Assembly (NCBI RefSeq): GCF_003688555.1
Contig: NZ_REFR01000014.1
Location: 1 to 64,000 of the forward strand
From: Eilatimonas milleporae
GTDB lineage: Bacteria; Pseudomonadota; Alphaproteobacteria; Sphingomonadales; Kordiimonadaceae
Direction: 5' to 3'
DNA length: 64,000 nt
How positions within the stretch are numbered: the stretch's first letter is position 1; every line of letters begins with the position of its first letter. Below the pieces are notes generated by a model. The model did not search any database. It had not been told where the DNA came from and saw nothing but the letters and a program-made list of their open reading frames with translations. Shown piece after piece: positions 25,987 to 34,474 of the stretch. The position numbers and the translations under genes are program-made.

Positions 25987-26976
25987 ATGCAGGACTCACC
26001 CATCAGCTACCAGGAATGGAGAGACGCCGGCACCGAATGGTCATGGGGGCGCCATACCGTCTTTTATCGCATGATCGACCGCAAGGACGACTCAGGGGTA
26101 CAATCCACGGCCCCCCTTCTGCTTATCCACGGTTTTCCCACATGCAGCTGGGACTGGTCCTGGATGACGGACAGCCTGGCGGAGCATTTTCCCCTGATCG
26201 CACCGGATCTTCTGGATTACGGACAGAGCCGCAACCCGTCCGGCAAGGCCTGCAGCATCCATGATCAGGCGGATATGATCGAAGGACTTCTGGAACATCT
26301 CGGTCAGGCCCATGTCCATATTCTCGCGCATGATGTGGGGGATACGGTGGCCCAGGAACTGCTGGCCCGCCAGATAGAAAAACGCCTTCCGTTTCAGATA
26401 TTAAGCTGTGTTTTCCTCAATGGCGGCCTGCTTCCGGACCTGCACCGGCCGCGCCCTGTGCAAAAGGCGCTGGCCGGCCCGTTTGGCTGGTTCATCGCCC
26501 ATCTGGCCGATTCGCACAAAATGCTGGCCGGTTTCGCCGATGTTTTCAGCGAGGATCATCGCCCGAACGCCGAACAGCTTGAAGCCTTCTGGCCCACGAT
26601 CATCGGCATGAATGGACGCGGTTCCTTTTCCAGGCGCATCCGCTACATGAAGGAGCGCCGCCGTTTTGCCCAGCGGTGGGTCGGCGCCCTGAAAGGCACG
26701 ACCGCGCCCCTGATGCTGATCAACGGACTGGCGGACCCGGTGTCCGGTGCCCATGTGGCGGACGGTTTCCGGGTGCGCGTACCCGATGGGCGTATCGCAC
26801 GTCTGGCCGGGATTGGCCACTATCCGCAGGTTGAAGCACCGGATGAGGTGCTCACGGCCTTTTACGGATTTCACAAAATCGGCCAGACCGTGCAGCCCCC
26901 TCCTGAAACCACGGCCAGCGCCCCCTCCGACATGACGGGCCCCGCCGGCAATGCGTCCCTGACCGCAGCCGATTAA
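25987..26976 (+). CDS. alpha/beta hydrolase with Asp nucleophile (haloalkane dehalogenase / epoxide hydrolase type)
   Basis: About 329 residues. The oxyanion motif LLLIHGFPTCSWDW is followed by the nucleophile elbow LAHDVGDTVAQEL, in which the nucleophile is Asp rather than Ser, as in epoxide hydrolases and haloalkane dehalogenases. The acid fits LINGLADPVSG and the catalytic His GIGHYPQVEAPDEV. A cap domain lies between (GPFGWFIAHLADSHKML). The substrate is unknown. The ATG at 25987 has GGGACAGG upstream, and the longer frame from 25939 begins without one. It is followed 12 bases later by the D-amino acid aminotransferase gene, probably in one transcript. Confidence 0.85.
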   Translation: MQDSPISYQEWRDAGTEWSWGRHTVFYRMIDRKDDSGVQSTAPLLLIHGFPTCSWDWSWMTDSLAEHFPLIAPDLLDYGQSRNPSGKACSIHDQADMIEGLLEHLGQAHVHILAHDVGDTVAQELLARQIEKRLPFQILSCVFLNGGLLPDLHRPRPVQKALAGPFGWFIAHLADSHKMLAGFADVFSEDHRPNAEQLEAFWPTIIGMNGRGSFSRRIRYMKERRRFAQRWVGALKGTTAPLMLINGLADPVSGAHVADGFRVRVPDGRIARLAGIGHYPQVEAPDEVLTAFYGFHKIGQTVQPPPETTASAPSDMTGPAGNASLTAAD

Positions 26977-26988
26977 AGGATCAAGACC

Positions 26989-27846
26989 ATGTCCCGCATC
27001 GCTTATGTAAACGGGGCCTATGTGCCCCTGGCCGGTGCCGCCGTGGGCATCGAGGATCGCGGGTTCCAGTTTGCCGACGGCGTCTATGAGGGCATCGCCG
27101 TCCGCAAGGGCCGGCTGATCGACCTGGAGCCGCATCTGCAACGGCTTTGGCGGTCGATGGGGGAACTGGACATGGACGCCCCGATGGCGGTCGGCCCCAT
27201 GCGTCTGGTGCTTTCCGAGGTTGTGCGGCAAAACCGGATCGCCGACGGGTTTTTGTATGTGCAGGTCACCCGGGGTGAGGCCCGGCGCGATCACGCCTTC
27301 CCCGCCTTCAGCCGGCCCAGCCTGATCGTGACCTGCCGGCGTTTTGATTATGACGCCGTTTTCACCCGCGCGGCGACCGGGGTCAAAGCGAAATCCGTAC
27401 CCGACATACGGTGGGGCCGCTGCGATATCAAATCCATCTCGCTGCTGCCGAACGTTCTGGCGAAACAGGCCGCGCGCAGCGAAGGCGCGTTCGAGGCCGT
27501 GCTGATCGACACGGACGGCAACGTCACCGAAGGCAGCAGTACCAATGTATGGATGGTGGACGGCACAAACACCCTTATCACCCGCGCGACGTCGGACAAT
27601 ATCCTGCCCGGCATCACCCGTGCGGTTCTGGCCGATCTCGCCGCCGAACATCAGGTCAGGGTGGACACCCGTCCCTTCAGCCTGGAGGAAGCCTATCAGG
27701 CACGGGAACTGTTTCTGACCAGCACGACAAGCGGTGTCATGCCGATCGTCGCCCTGGACGGCCGCACGATCGCCTCCGGCAGGCCGGGCCCGCTGGCGGG
27801 GCGTTTGCTGGCCGCGTACAAAACCCACATGGACAGCTGCCCCTGA
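26989..27846 (+). CDS. dat: D-amino acid aminotransferase (fold-type IV PLP)
   Basis: 285 residues of the class IV aminotransferase fold. YVNGAYVPLAGAAVGIEDRGFQFADGVYEG is the typical N-terminal region. The PLP lysine is in WGRCDIKSISLLPN, and VTEGSSTNVWMV and LPGITRAVL bind cofactor phosphate. The combination fits D-alanine/D-amino acid transaminases that supply D-glutamate or D-alanine for peptidoglycan. Branched-chain aminotransferase or aminodeoxychorismate lyase activity is less likely by pattern. The start has a short AAAGGATCAAGACC leader with AAAGGA as ribosome-binding site. It is convergent with the MscS gene. Confidence 0.87.
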   Translation: MSRIAYVNGAYVPLAGAAVGIEDRGFQFADGVYEGIAVRKGRLIDLEPHLQRLWRSMGELDMDAPMAVGPMRLVLSEVVRQNRIADGFLYVQVTRGEARRDHAFPAFSRPSLIVTCRRFDYDAVFTRAATGVKAKSVPDIRWGRCDIKSISLLPNVLAKQAARSEGAFEAVLIDTDGNVTEGSSTNVWMVDGTNTLITRATSDNILPGITRAVLADLAAEHQVRVDTRPFSLEEAYQARELFLTSTTSGVMPIVALDGRTIASGRPGPLAGRLLAAYKTHMDSCP

Positions 27847-27867
27847 AAATAACTGAACGCCCTGCGC

Positions 27868-29187
27868 TCAGGTTTCCATATCCTTCAGGGGAGAGACCGT
27901 CTGCATGTCGGCCGGCACTTGGGACTTAAGCTCGACCACGCGGTGCGGATAGGGGAATTCTATGCCGTGCTCATGGAATTTGTCCCAGATCCGCAACATG
28001 ACCGGGCTTTTGATATTGGCCACCCCGTTCTGCGGGTCCTCGATCCAGAAACGCAGTTCAAGATCCACACCGCTTTCCCCGAACCCCTTGAGAAGCGTGC
28101 GCGGCGCCGGGGACCCGACAATGCGGGGTTCTTCCCCTGCCGCTTCATTCATCAGGTCGACGGCCTTTTTCAGGTCTGAGGCATAGGATATCTGCACGGG
28201 GATCTTCAAGCGGACCAGACGGTCGCTGTGCGACCAGTTGATAACCGGCTGGGTGATCATGTCCTCATTGGGGATAAGATATTCGGTCCCGTCCCGTGTC
28301 ACGACGGATGTGTACCGGGCGCCCAGCTTGTTGATGAAACCATAGGTGCCGCCGGTTTCGATCACATCGCCGGGTTTGATGGAACGGTCCATCAGCAGGA
28401 TCAGTCCGGAAATGAAATTCCCCACCACTTTCTGCAAACCGAAACCGATCCCGACACCGAGGGCACCGCCAAAGACCGCAAGCGCCGTCAGGTCAATGCC
28501 CGTCGCATTGAGGCTGACCAGGACCGCGAGGGAGATAAGGACGATGCGCGATACCTTGGCCAGCAATTCCCGCGCATTCACCGGGACCGACTGCAAGCCG
28601 CGCACGCGCTTTTCAATCAGGGCGGCGCCGGCCAGGGCCAGCCACAGGAACAGGACGAACAGCACCAGCCCCTGCAAAACGTCGAGAGCGCTGACTTCGG
28701 CCTTGCCCACAGGCAAAACGGCCCTGTCCAGAACGTCGGCAAGCGGGCCAAGCAGACCGACAACATTCAATGCCGCGAATGTCCATGCCACACCGGCAAT
28801 CAGCCGCGCCAGTTCCCGGTTGGCGATCAGTCCGGCCGCCAGACGGATCACGATCCATGCACTCAGAAGGGATGTGGCAATGGGCAGCAGAAACAGGGGG
28901 CCGACAACAGGATCCAGAATAAACCGCCCCGTCCAGATCAGGATGAGGGCGATCAGACCAATCATGATGGGATAGAGAAAACGCCGGTCCGCGCGGGCGA
29001 CCCAGTCATAATCGCCAAAGGCCCGCATGATGCCCTTGTGCAGGGCAGTGGCGCACAAACGCGCCGCGAACAGGCCCGCCAGAATGACGGAGAGTTCGAT
29101 CAGGCGGGCCGGTTCCAGCACATTCTGCTGCACCCACAGCCAGCCCTCCAGGGCCCAGGCCCGGACTTGCAGGATCATCTCATTCAT
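27868..29187 (-). CDS. MscS-family mechanosensitive ion channel
   Basis: About 439 residues with five or six membrane helices in the N-terminal half and the MscS signature: the pore helix ALAVFGGALGVGIGFGLQKVVGNFISG followed by the beta domain IKPGDVIETGGTYGFINKL and RDGTEYLIPNEDMIT. The C-terminal alpha/beta part ends with FPYPHRVVELKS. It releases solutes on hypo-osmotic stress from the inner membrane. The ATG at 29187 overlaps the tadA stop by eight bases (ATGAATGA) and is chosen on that ground. Upstream Met codons at 29196 and 29217 are possible. Probably co-transcribed with tadA. Confidence 0.92.
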   Translation of the reverse strand: MNEMILQVRAWALEGWLWVQQNVLEPARLIELSVILAGLFAARLCATALHKGIMRAFGDYDWVARADRRFLYPIMIGLIALILIWTGRFILDPVVGPLFLLPIATSLLSAWIVIRLAAGLIANRELARLIAGVAWTFAALNVVGLLGPLADVLDRAVLPVGKAEVSALDVLQGLVLFVLFLWLALAGAALIEKRVRGLQSVPVNARELLAKVSRIVLISLAVLVSLNATGIDLTALAVFGGALGVGIGFGLQKVVGNFISGLILLMDRSIKPGDVIETGGTYGFINKLGARYTSVVTRDGTEYLIPNEDMITQPVINWSHSDRLVRLKIPVQISYASDLKKAVDLMNEAAGEEPRIVGSPAPRTLLKGFGESGVDLELRFWIEDPQNGVANIKSPVMLRIWDKFHEHGIEFPYPHRVVELKSQVPADMQTVSPLKDMET

Positions 29188-29665
29188 CGGCGCCATCCAT
29201 TGGTGAGCCGCCGCCACGGCGTCGGGCGAAAAAGGCTTTCAAAAGACCGGCGGCCGGGGCGTCCAGTATACCGCCGTAAATCTCCGGCCTGTGATGGGTC
29301 GTGTCCCTGTCGAAAATACGCGCGCCCACGGTGATCCCGCCGCCCTTCGGGTCGTCGGCCCCGAAATAAAGCCGCCGCATCCGGGCAAAGGCAATGGCCT
29401 GCGCGCACATCGCGCACGGCTCCAGCGTGACATAAAGGTCGCACCCAGTCAGACGTTCGGAGCCCAGCACGCGCGCCGCCTGCCGGATCGCGATCAGTTC
29501 GGCATGGGCCGTGGGGTCACGATCGGCAATCACCCGGTTATGGCCACGCGCCAGAAGCGCGCCGTCCGCATCGGTGATCACGGCACCGACGGGGACTTCG
29601 CCCATGTCGGCGGCGCGGCGGGCTTCCTCAAGAGCCATGCGCATGAAGGGAAAATCATCAATCAT
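29180..29665 (-). CDS. tadA: tRNA(Arg) adenosine-34 deaminase
   Basis: 161 residues. Converts adenosine 34 of tRNA-Arg(ACG) to inosine. The zinc deaminase motifs are complete: TAHAELIAI with the His and catalytic Glu, and TLEPCAMCAQA with the two cysteines. GEVPVGAVIT and LYFGADDPKGGG are family-typical. The length is standard for bacterial TadA. The reading frame is open much further upstream, but that extension runs antisense to rluB and lacks deaminase features, so the Met at 29665 is taken as start. It overlaps the downstream MscS gene by eight bases and is divergent from rluB. Confidence 0.95.
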   Translation of the reverse strand: MIDDFPFMRMALEEARRAADMGEVPVGAVITDADGALLARGHNRVIADRDPTAHAELIAIRQAARVLGSERLTGCDLYVTLEPCAMCAQAIAFARMRRLYFGADDPKGGGITVGARIFDRDTTHHRPEIYGGILDAPAAGLLKAFFARRRGGGSPMDGADE

Positions 29666-29792
29666 GGCAAAAGCCTGTTCCGAAGTGTCGGCGCCGTCAA
29701 GGCGCTTTGCCCCTTGATGCCGGCACGACGTTAAGGATAACAGAGTATCTGAACGATTGCGGCCAGGGGGCGCGCGCCCTATGGTGCACCGC

Positions 29793-30767
29793 ATGTCAGA
29801 CAACCCGCCAGAAATCGACACCGACACGCAAGCGAACGGGGACGAAAGCAACGACCGCATCGCCAAGGTCCTCGCCCGTGCCGGCGTCGGCTCCCGCCGG
29901 GAGATTGAGCGTATGATCGCCGACGGGCGCATCAGCCTGCATGGCCGAACGCTGGAAAGCCCCGCCATCAAAATCTCCGGTATCGACGGTATCCTTGTGG
30001 ACGGCTCTCCTGTGGCCGCGCCTGAGCGCACCAAATTATGGCGGTTCCATAAACGGCGCGGCACCCTGACCACCGCGCGCGATCCGGAAGGGCGCCGCAC
30101 GGTCTTTGGCGACCTGCCGGCGCATATGGGGCGTGTCGTGACCGTCGGCCGCCTTGACATGAATACCGAAGGCCTGCTGCTTTTGACCAATGACGGGGCG
30201 CTCGCCCGCTGGCTGGAACTACCGGACACGGGTCTTGTCCGACGATACCGGGTGCGGGTGCATGGCCGTGTCACTGACCAGCAGCTTGCCGGTCTGAAAG
30301 ACGGGATCACCATTGACGGTACGCATTACGGCGCCATTGATGCCGCCCTTGAAACAGCGCAGAAACAGGGCGGTGCCAATGCCTGGCTGACCGTCGCCAT
30401 CCGTGAGGGCAAAAACCGTGAGGTGCGCCGCGTCATGGAGCATCTGGGCCTGAGCGTCAACCGGCTGATTCGTGTGGATTACGGCCCCTTTTCCCTTGGT
30501 TCCCTGCCCGCAGGCGGAACGGCCCAGGTGCCGGAAAAACAGCTGCGGGCCTGTCTGCCGGATTTCTTCACCGATGCACCAAAAACCGCAGGCACCCCCG
30601 AAAAGACCCACACCCCGTCGCGATGGGCCAAGGCGAAAAAAAAGAACACCGTCCGTCCCGGTTATAAACGCACCCGGACCCGGACCACAGACGGGGACAC
30701 TGGTCAGAACAGGGATACGGGTAGAGCGGCGCGTCGCCGCACCCGCCCGCGCGGGGATAAAAAATGA
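29793..30767 (+). CDS. rluB: 23S rRNA pseudouridine synthase B family
   Basis: About 324 residues. An N-terminal S4 RNA-binding domain (RIAKVLARAGVGSRREIERMI) is followed by the RsuA/RluB catalytic domain with the active-site Asp in VGRLDMNTEGLLLLTND and REGKNREVRRVMEHLGLSVNRLIRV. The C-terminal 70 residues are a basic, low-complexity tail (AKAKKKN, RRRTRPRG), common in alphaproteobacterial RluB proteins. The expected reaction is formation of pseudouridine 2605 in 23S rRNA. The start at 29793 is the Met nearest the S4 domain. The last four bases overlap rsmD (ATGA), so translation is coupled. Confidence 0.94.
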   Translation: MSDNPPEIDTDTQANGDESNDRIAKVLARAGVGSRREIERMIADGRISLHGRTLESPAIKISGIDGILVDGSPVAAPERTKLWRFHKRRGTLTTARDPEGRRTVFGDLPAHMGRVVTVGRLDMNTEGLLLLTNDGALARWLELPDTGLVRRYRVRVHGRVTDQQLAGLKDGITIDGTHYGAIDAALETAQKQGGANAWLTVAIREGKNREVRRVMEHLGLSVNRLIRVDYGPFSLGSLPAGGTAQVPEKQLRACLPDFFTDAPKTAGTPEKTHTPSRWAKAKKKNTVRPGYKRTRTRTTDGDTGQNRDTGRAARRRTRPRGDKK

Positions 30768-31327
30768 CCCGGATCATCGCCGGCGCCTTGCGCGGCCGCC
30801 GGCTGACCGTGCCCAGGGGGTCCGATATTCGCCCCACGACGGACCGCATGCGGGAACGGCTGTTTTCCATGCTGCAGCATGACCGCTATCCCCCCCTGGC
30901 GGGCGCCGGGGTGGTGGATCTCTTCGCGGGCACCGGCGCACTGGGACTGGAAGCGCTGTCGCGCGGTGCGGCGTGGGTGACGTTCGTTGACAATGCCCCC
31001 GGTGCCCTTTCCTGTCTGAGAGAGAACATATCGGCCCTCAATGCGGGCGACCGCTGCAAGGTTCTGCGGACGGATGCCAGACATATCGGCACGACAGAGA
31101 CGGCCGCCGACATTATTTTCATGGACCCGCCTTACCGACAGGGCCTGATTCCGCCAACCCTGTCCCGGCTCAGCGCAGGCGGCTGGCTGTATGACGGCAG
31201 TCTTGTCGTGGCGGAACTGGCATCGGACGAGGATATGACAGTACCGATGGGCTGGACGCTCCTTGACGACCGGTCGCAGGGTGCGCAGCGCATCATGTTC
31301 CTGAAGCCGGACGGAGACGGCGACTAG
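30764..31327 (+). CDS. rsmD: 16S rRNA (guanine-966-N2) methyltransferase
   Basis: 187 residues. MTRIIAGALRGRRLTVP and RPTTDRMRERLFSML are the conserved N-terminus. VVDLFAGTGALGLEALSRGA is the SAM-binding motif and FMDPPYRQG the catalytic (D/N)PPY motif. It methylates G966 of 16S rRNA during small-subunit assembly. The start overlaps the rluB stop by four bases, so the two ribosomal-RNA modification genes form one operon. The stop lies four bases from the mutL stop on the other strand, leaving almost no intergenic space. Confidence 0.95.
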   Translation: MTRIIAGALRGRRLTVPRGSDIRPTTDRMRERLFSMLQHDRYPPLAGAGVVDLFAGTGALGLEALSRGAAWVTFVDNAPGALSCLRENISALNAGDRCKVLRTDARHIGTTETAADIIFMDPPYRQGLIPPTLSRLSAGGWLYDGSLVVAELASDEDMTVPMGWTLLDDRSQGAQRIMFLKPDGDGD

Positions 31328-31330
31328 GCC

Positions 31331-33241
31331 CTAGCGTCGTCCGAACAGTTTTTCGATATCCGCCAGTTTCAGTTCCACATAGGTGGGGCGGCCATGGTTG
31401 CACTGGCCTGAATGCGGCGTTGCCTCCATTTCCCGCAGAAGGGCATTCATCTCCTCAACGCCCAGACGGCGCCCGGCCCGCACACTGCCATGACACGCCA
31501 TGGTGCCGCAGACCTCGCCCAGCTTTTCCTTCAAACTCAGCGTTTCACCAAATTCGGTCAGTTCATCCGCCAGATCGCGCACCAGTCCGGCAACGTCGCA
31601 GTCGCCGAGAAGCGCGGGCACCTCGCGCACCACAACGGCCCCCTCGCCGAACGCCTCCAGGACAAGGCCAAGATCGGCCAGGTCATCGAGACGGTCCAGC
31701 AAACGCGCTGCGGCATCGCCGTCCAGGTCGACCACTTCCGGCATCAGAAGGGCCTGCCGCTTGACCCCCTCGGCGTCGAGGGCGGTTTTCATCCGTTCAT
31801 AGACCAGGCGCTCATGGGCGGCATGCTGATCGACAATGACGATCCCGTCTGCCGTCTGCGCGATGATATATGTGGCATGCACCTGACCCCGTGCCGTCCC
31901 GAGCGGAAAGGCGTCCGGTTGCGGACCGCCCCCGGAGGCCTCTACCATCCCGGCATCGACGGCCGACGGCTGTCCGGACAGACCGGCCATATCGGGCGCG
32001 GACGGCGCCGCCAGCCCGGTGCCGGCCTCAAACCCATATTGCGTTCCTTCGCCGAGACCGGCGGCAGCATACGGACGTTCGGCTTCGAACAGACGGTTCA
32101 CGGCCGCAGCCGACGGCAGGGGCTCTTTCGCCCGTGTCCAGGGCAAGGCCGGCCGTTCTTCCGTCCGGAACGCCCCGAGCGCAGCGCCTGCGACCGTCGT
32201 GGCGGCACGGTGCCCGGCCTCTGCCAGGGCATGCCGCAGGGCGGACACGATCAGTCCGCGCACAAGGCCGGCATCGCGGAATCTCACCTCGGCCTTGGCC
32301 GGATGCACATTGACATCGACGAAATCAGCCGGGACTTCCAGAAACAAAGCCAGCACCGGATGGCGGTCACGCGCCAGATAATCCTGATAGGCACCGCGTA
32401 CGGCACCGGCCAGCAGGCGGTCCTTGACCGGACGGCCGTTGACGAAAAGATACTGATGCTGGGCATTGCCACGGCTGTATGTCGGCAGTCCGGCAAAACC
32501 CTCCAGACGCAGGCCTTCCCGCTCCGCCAGGATTTCAAGGGCGTTGTCCCGGAACTCCCGGCCCAGAATGGCGGCCAGGCGTTCCAGCCGGGCATTGCCG
32601 ACCAGATTGGCGACCGGTTCGGCACGGAAAGTGACACGCCGGCCGTCGGACAGAGTGAACGCGGTATCCGGATGGGCCATCGCCAGGCGCCTCAGAACAT
32701 CCGTCGCCTGAGCGTATTCGGTGCGCGCCGTCTTCATGAATTTCAGCCGGGCCGGTGTGGCGTAAAACAGATCCCGCACATCGATGCAGGTACCGGCCCC
32801 AAGGGCGGCGGGTGCCGGCGCGTCAACCTGTCCGCCCTCTACCCTGATGGACCAGGCCGCGTCGCTACCCTGTGCCCGTGAGGTCACATTCATCCGCGCC
32901 ACCGCCCCGATGGAGGCCAAAGCCTCGCCGCGAAATCCCAGCGCTTCGATATGGACCAGATCACCGTTTTTCAGTTTCGATGTGGCATGTCTTTCAACAG
33001 CCAGGGGCAACTGCTCGCGGACCATGCCGCACCCGTCATCCGTCACCTGGATCAGTGTGCGGCCACCGTCTTCGAGAACCACATCGATACGGCCGGCACC
33101 GGCGTCGATACTGTTTTCGACCAGTTCCTTCACCGCGCTTGCCGGACGCTCGACCACCTCGCCGGCCGCGATGCGGTTGACGGTCCGTTCGTCCAGGCGG
33201 CGAATATCCGGCAGGGCAGCTATATTTGCGGTATGGGGCAT
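31331..33241 (-). CDS. mutL: DNA mismatch repair protein MutL
   Basis: About 636 residues. The GHKL ATPase domain is intact: [38 protein letters not shown] and the ATP-lid region [14 protein letters not shown] Pro/Ala-rich linker (about residues 350–440) precedes the C-terminal dimerisation domain ([40 protein letters not shown]). No DQHA(X)2E(X)4E-type endonuclease motif is evident beyond [12 protein letters not shown], which has the same beginning, so endonuclease activity should be tested rather than assumed. The ATG at 33241 is chosen over the GTG at 33250. A 12-bp tandem duplication lies just upstream (33291–33314). Confidence 0.95.
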   Translation of the reverse strand: MPHTANIAALPDIRRLDERTVNRIAAGEVVERPASAVKELVENSIDAGAGRIDVVLEDGGRTLIQVTDDGCGMVREQLPLAVERHATSKLKNGDLVHIEALGFRGEALASIGAVARMNVTSRAQGSDAAWSIRVEGGQVDAPAPAALGAGTCIDVRDLFYATPARLKFMKTARTEYAQATDVLRRLAMAHPDTAFTLSDGRRVTFRAEPVANLVGNARLERLAAILGREFRDNALEILAEREGLRLEGFAGLPTYSRGNAQHQYLFVNGRPVKDRLLAGAVRGAYQDYLARDRHPVLALFLEVPADFVDVNVHPAKAEVRFRDAGLVRGLIVSALRHALAEAGHRAATTVAGAALGAFRTEERPALPWTRAKEPLPSAAAVNRLFEAERPYAAAGLGEGTQYGFEAGTGLAAPSAPDMAGLSGQPSAVDAGMVEASGGGPQPDAFPLGTARGQVHATYIIAQTADGIVIVDQHAAHERLVYERMKTALDAEGVKRQALLMPEVVDLDGDAAARLLDRLDDLADLGLVLEAFGEGAVVVREVPALLGDCDVAGLVRDLADELTEFGETLSLKEKLGEVCGTMACHGSVRAGRRLGVEEMNALLREMEATPHSGQCNHGRPTYVELKLADIEKLFGRR

Positions 33242-33370
33242 GGCTGTCACGCTACCAGCCTTTGGCGGGACGCGGCAAGAACCACGGTCTGATTATCGGG
33301 CCGATTATCGGGGCAGGTATTTTCCGGCCGGCTGTCCCTGCCGGTCCATGCTGGTGGCGACACTCCGGAC

Positions 33371-33823
33371 TTAATTGCCGCCCTGTTCAGAGCGCAGCCG
33401 TTCGATCAGAATATTATCGGGACGGAACTGGCGGTCATCCGCTTCCAGAAGATCGGACAGAAGCAGAGCCTTCTTCACCACCTCGAGTTCCTTTTGCGCC
33501 ACATTCGACCGCACATCGGGTTCGGATGGGAACAAGCGCAGAAGCACGGCTGACTCGCCATCGGACGGCGGGGTCTGTCGCCGCAGCCTCTTGCCCGGGA
33601 AAAGCGCGTCATAAGCCTGCTGGCCGGGGTCGATTTCCTGCGCGCGGGGCTCACCCGGACGCGGCGGACGCAGCTCGGATTCCGGCGGAATGACCAGCGG
33701 CGCACGGTCCACCACCTCAAACTCGTCGGGCGACAGTTTTCCACCGCCGCCACAGGCCGCGAGGGCCCCGCTGACACACAGCAACAGCGCTGTCGTGAAA
33801 AGGGGACGGGTCCTGACTGTCAT
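33371..33823 (-). CDS. DUF3035 family lipoprotein
   Basis: About 150 residues. Lipoprotein signal with lipobox LAAC (LCVSGALAACGGGG), then the DUF3035 pattern DEFEVVDRAPLVIPPESELRPPRPG and a C-terminal helix (NVAQKELEVVKKALLLSD). This family is found immediately downstream of lspA in many alphaproteobacteria, as here, and is expected in the outer membrane or periplasm. Its function is unknown. The ATG at 33823 has GAGGGAGAAA upstream. A 19-bp tandem duplication lies between it and lspA at 33879–33916. Confidence 0.88.
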   Translation of the reverse strand: MTVRTRPLFTTALLLCVSGALAACGGGGKLSPDEFEVVDRAPLVIPPESELRPPRPGEPRAQEIDPGQQAYDALFPGKRLRRQTPPSDGESAVLLRLFPSEPDVRSNVAQKELEVVKKALLLSDLLEADDRQFRPDNILIERLRSEQGGN

Positions 33824-33910
33824 TTTTTTTCTCCCTCGGAACCGGGGCGGGGTCCGCCCATCGCCGTCCGATGCGGCCAGTGGTAGCATGCTCAATAAGT
33901 GGCAGCATGC

Positions 33911-34474
33911 TCAATAATCGGGGCCTTTTTTAGGGCCTGTATCGGAATCCTGCAAGCCGTCCGGGATATCTGTCGCCGTTTTGCCGCGGGACCGCAATCC
34001 GTCCAGCACAAGCAGTACAACACTGACGGTGATGGCACTGTCGGCCACGTTGAATACGTAAAAGGACCGGCCCAGTGCATGCAGATGAATGAAATCAACC
34101 ACGGCACCATGTATGAAACGGTCGATCAAATTGCCGACAGCCCCACCCATAACCCCTGCAAGCGCGATGGCTTCCAAACGGCTGGCAGCGCGCATCAGCC
34201 AATGTCCGAGCCAGGCGACAATCGCCACCGTCAGCAGCACCAGCCCCCAGCGCCCGATCAGATTTTCAAGCGGCAGGCCAAGGGAAATGCCCCTGTTCCA
34301 GACCATGGTGAAGTTCAGAAAGGGCAGGACGGCCACACTGCCCTTTTCCGGCAGGTGCAAAATCGCCAGCACCCACCATTTGCTGATCTGGTCCAGGACC
34401 AGAACCAGCACGGCACATCCCAATCCAAGGCGCGTATGAGACCCTATGGATACCATCAGGCCCGGCCGGCTCAC
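33911..34474 (-). CDS. lspA: lipoprotein signal peptidase (signal peptidase II)
   Basis: 187 residues, four membrane helices. Removes the signal peptide of prolipoproteins. Catalytic aspartates are in [10 protein letters not shown] and [18 protein letters not shown] and NRGISLG are family motifs. The GTG at 34474 forms a four-base GTGA overlap with the ileS stop, which supports it as start. ATG at 34456 is the alternative. The last residues overlap one unit of a 19-bp tandem duplication. Order ileS–lspA–lipoprotein is conserved. Confidence 0.96.
   Translation of the reverse strand: MSRPGLMVSIGSHTRLGLGCAVLVLVLDQISKWWVLAILHLPEKGSVAVLPFLNFTMVWNRGISLGLPLENLIGRWGLVLLTVAIVAWLGHWLMRAASRLEAIALAGVMGGAVGNLIDRFIHGAVVDFIHLHALGRSFYVFNVADSAITVSVVLLVLDGLRSRGKTATDIPDGLQDSDTGPKKGPDY

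Noticed and set aside
29666-30313. 216-codon extension of the tadA frame
   Set aside because: Runs antisense to rluB and lacks deaminase or other features. TadA of normal length starts at 29665.
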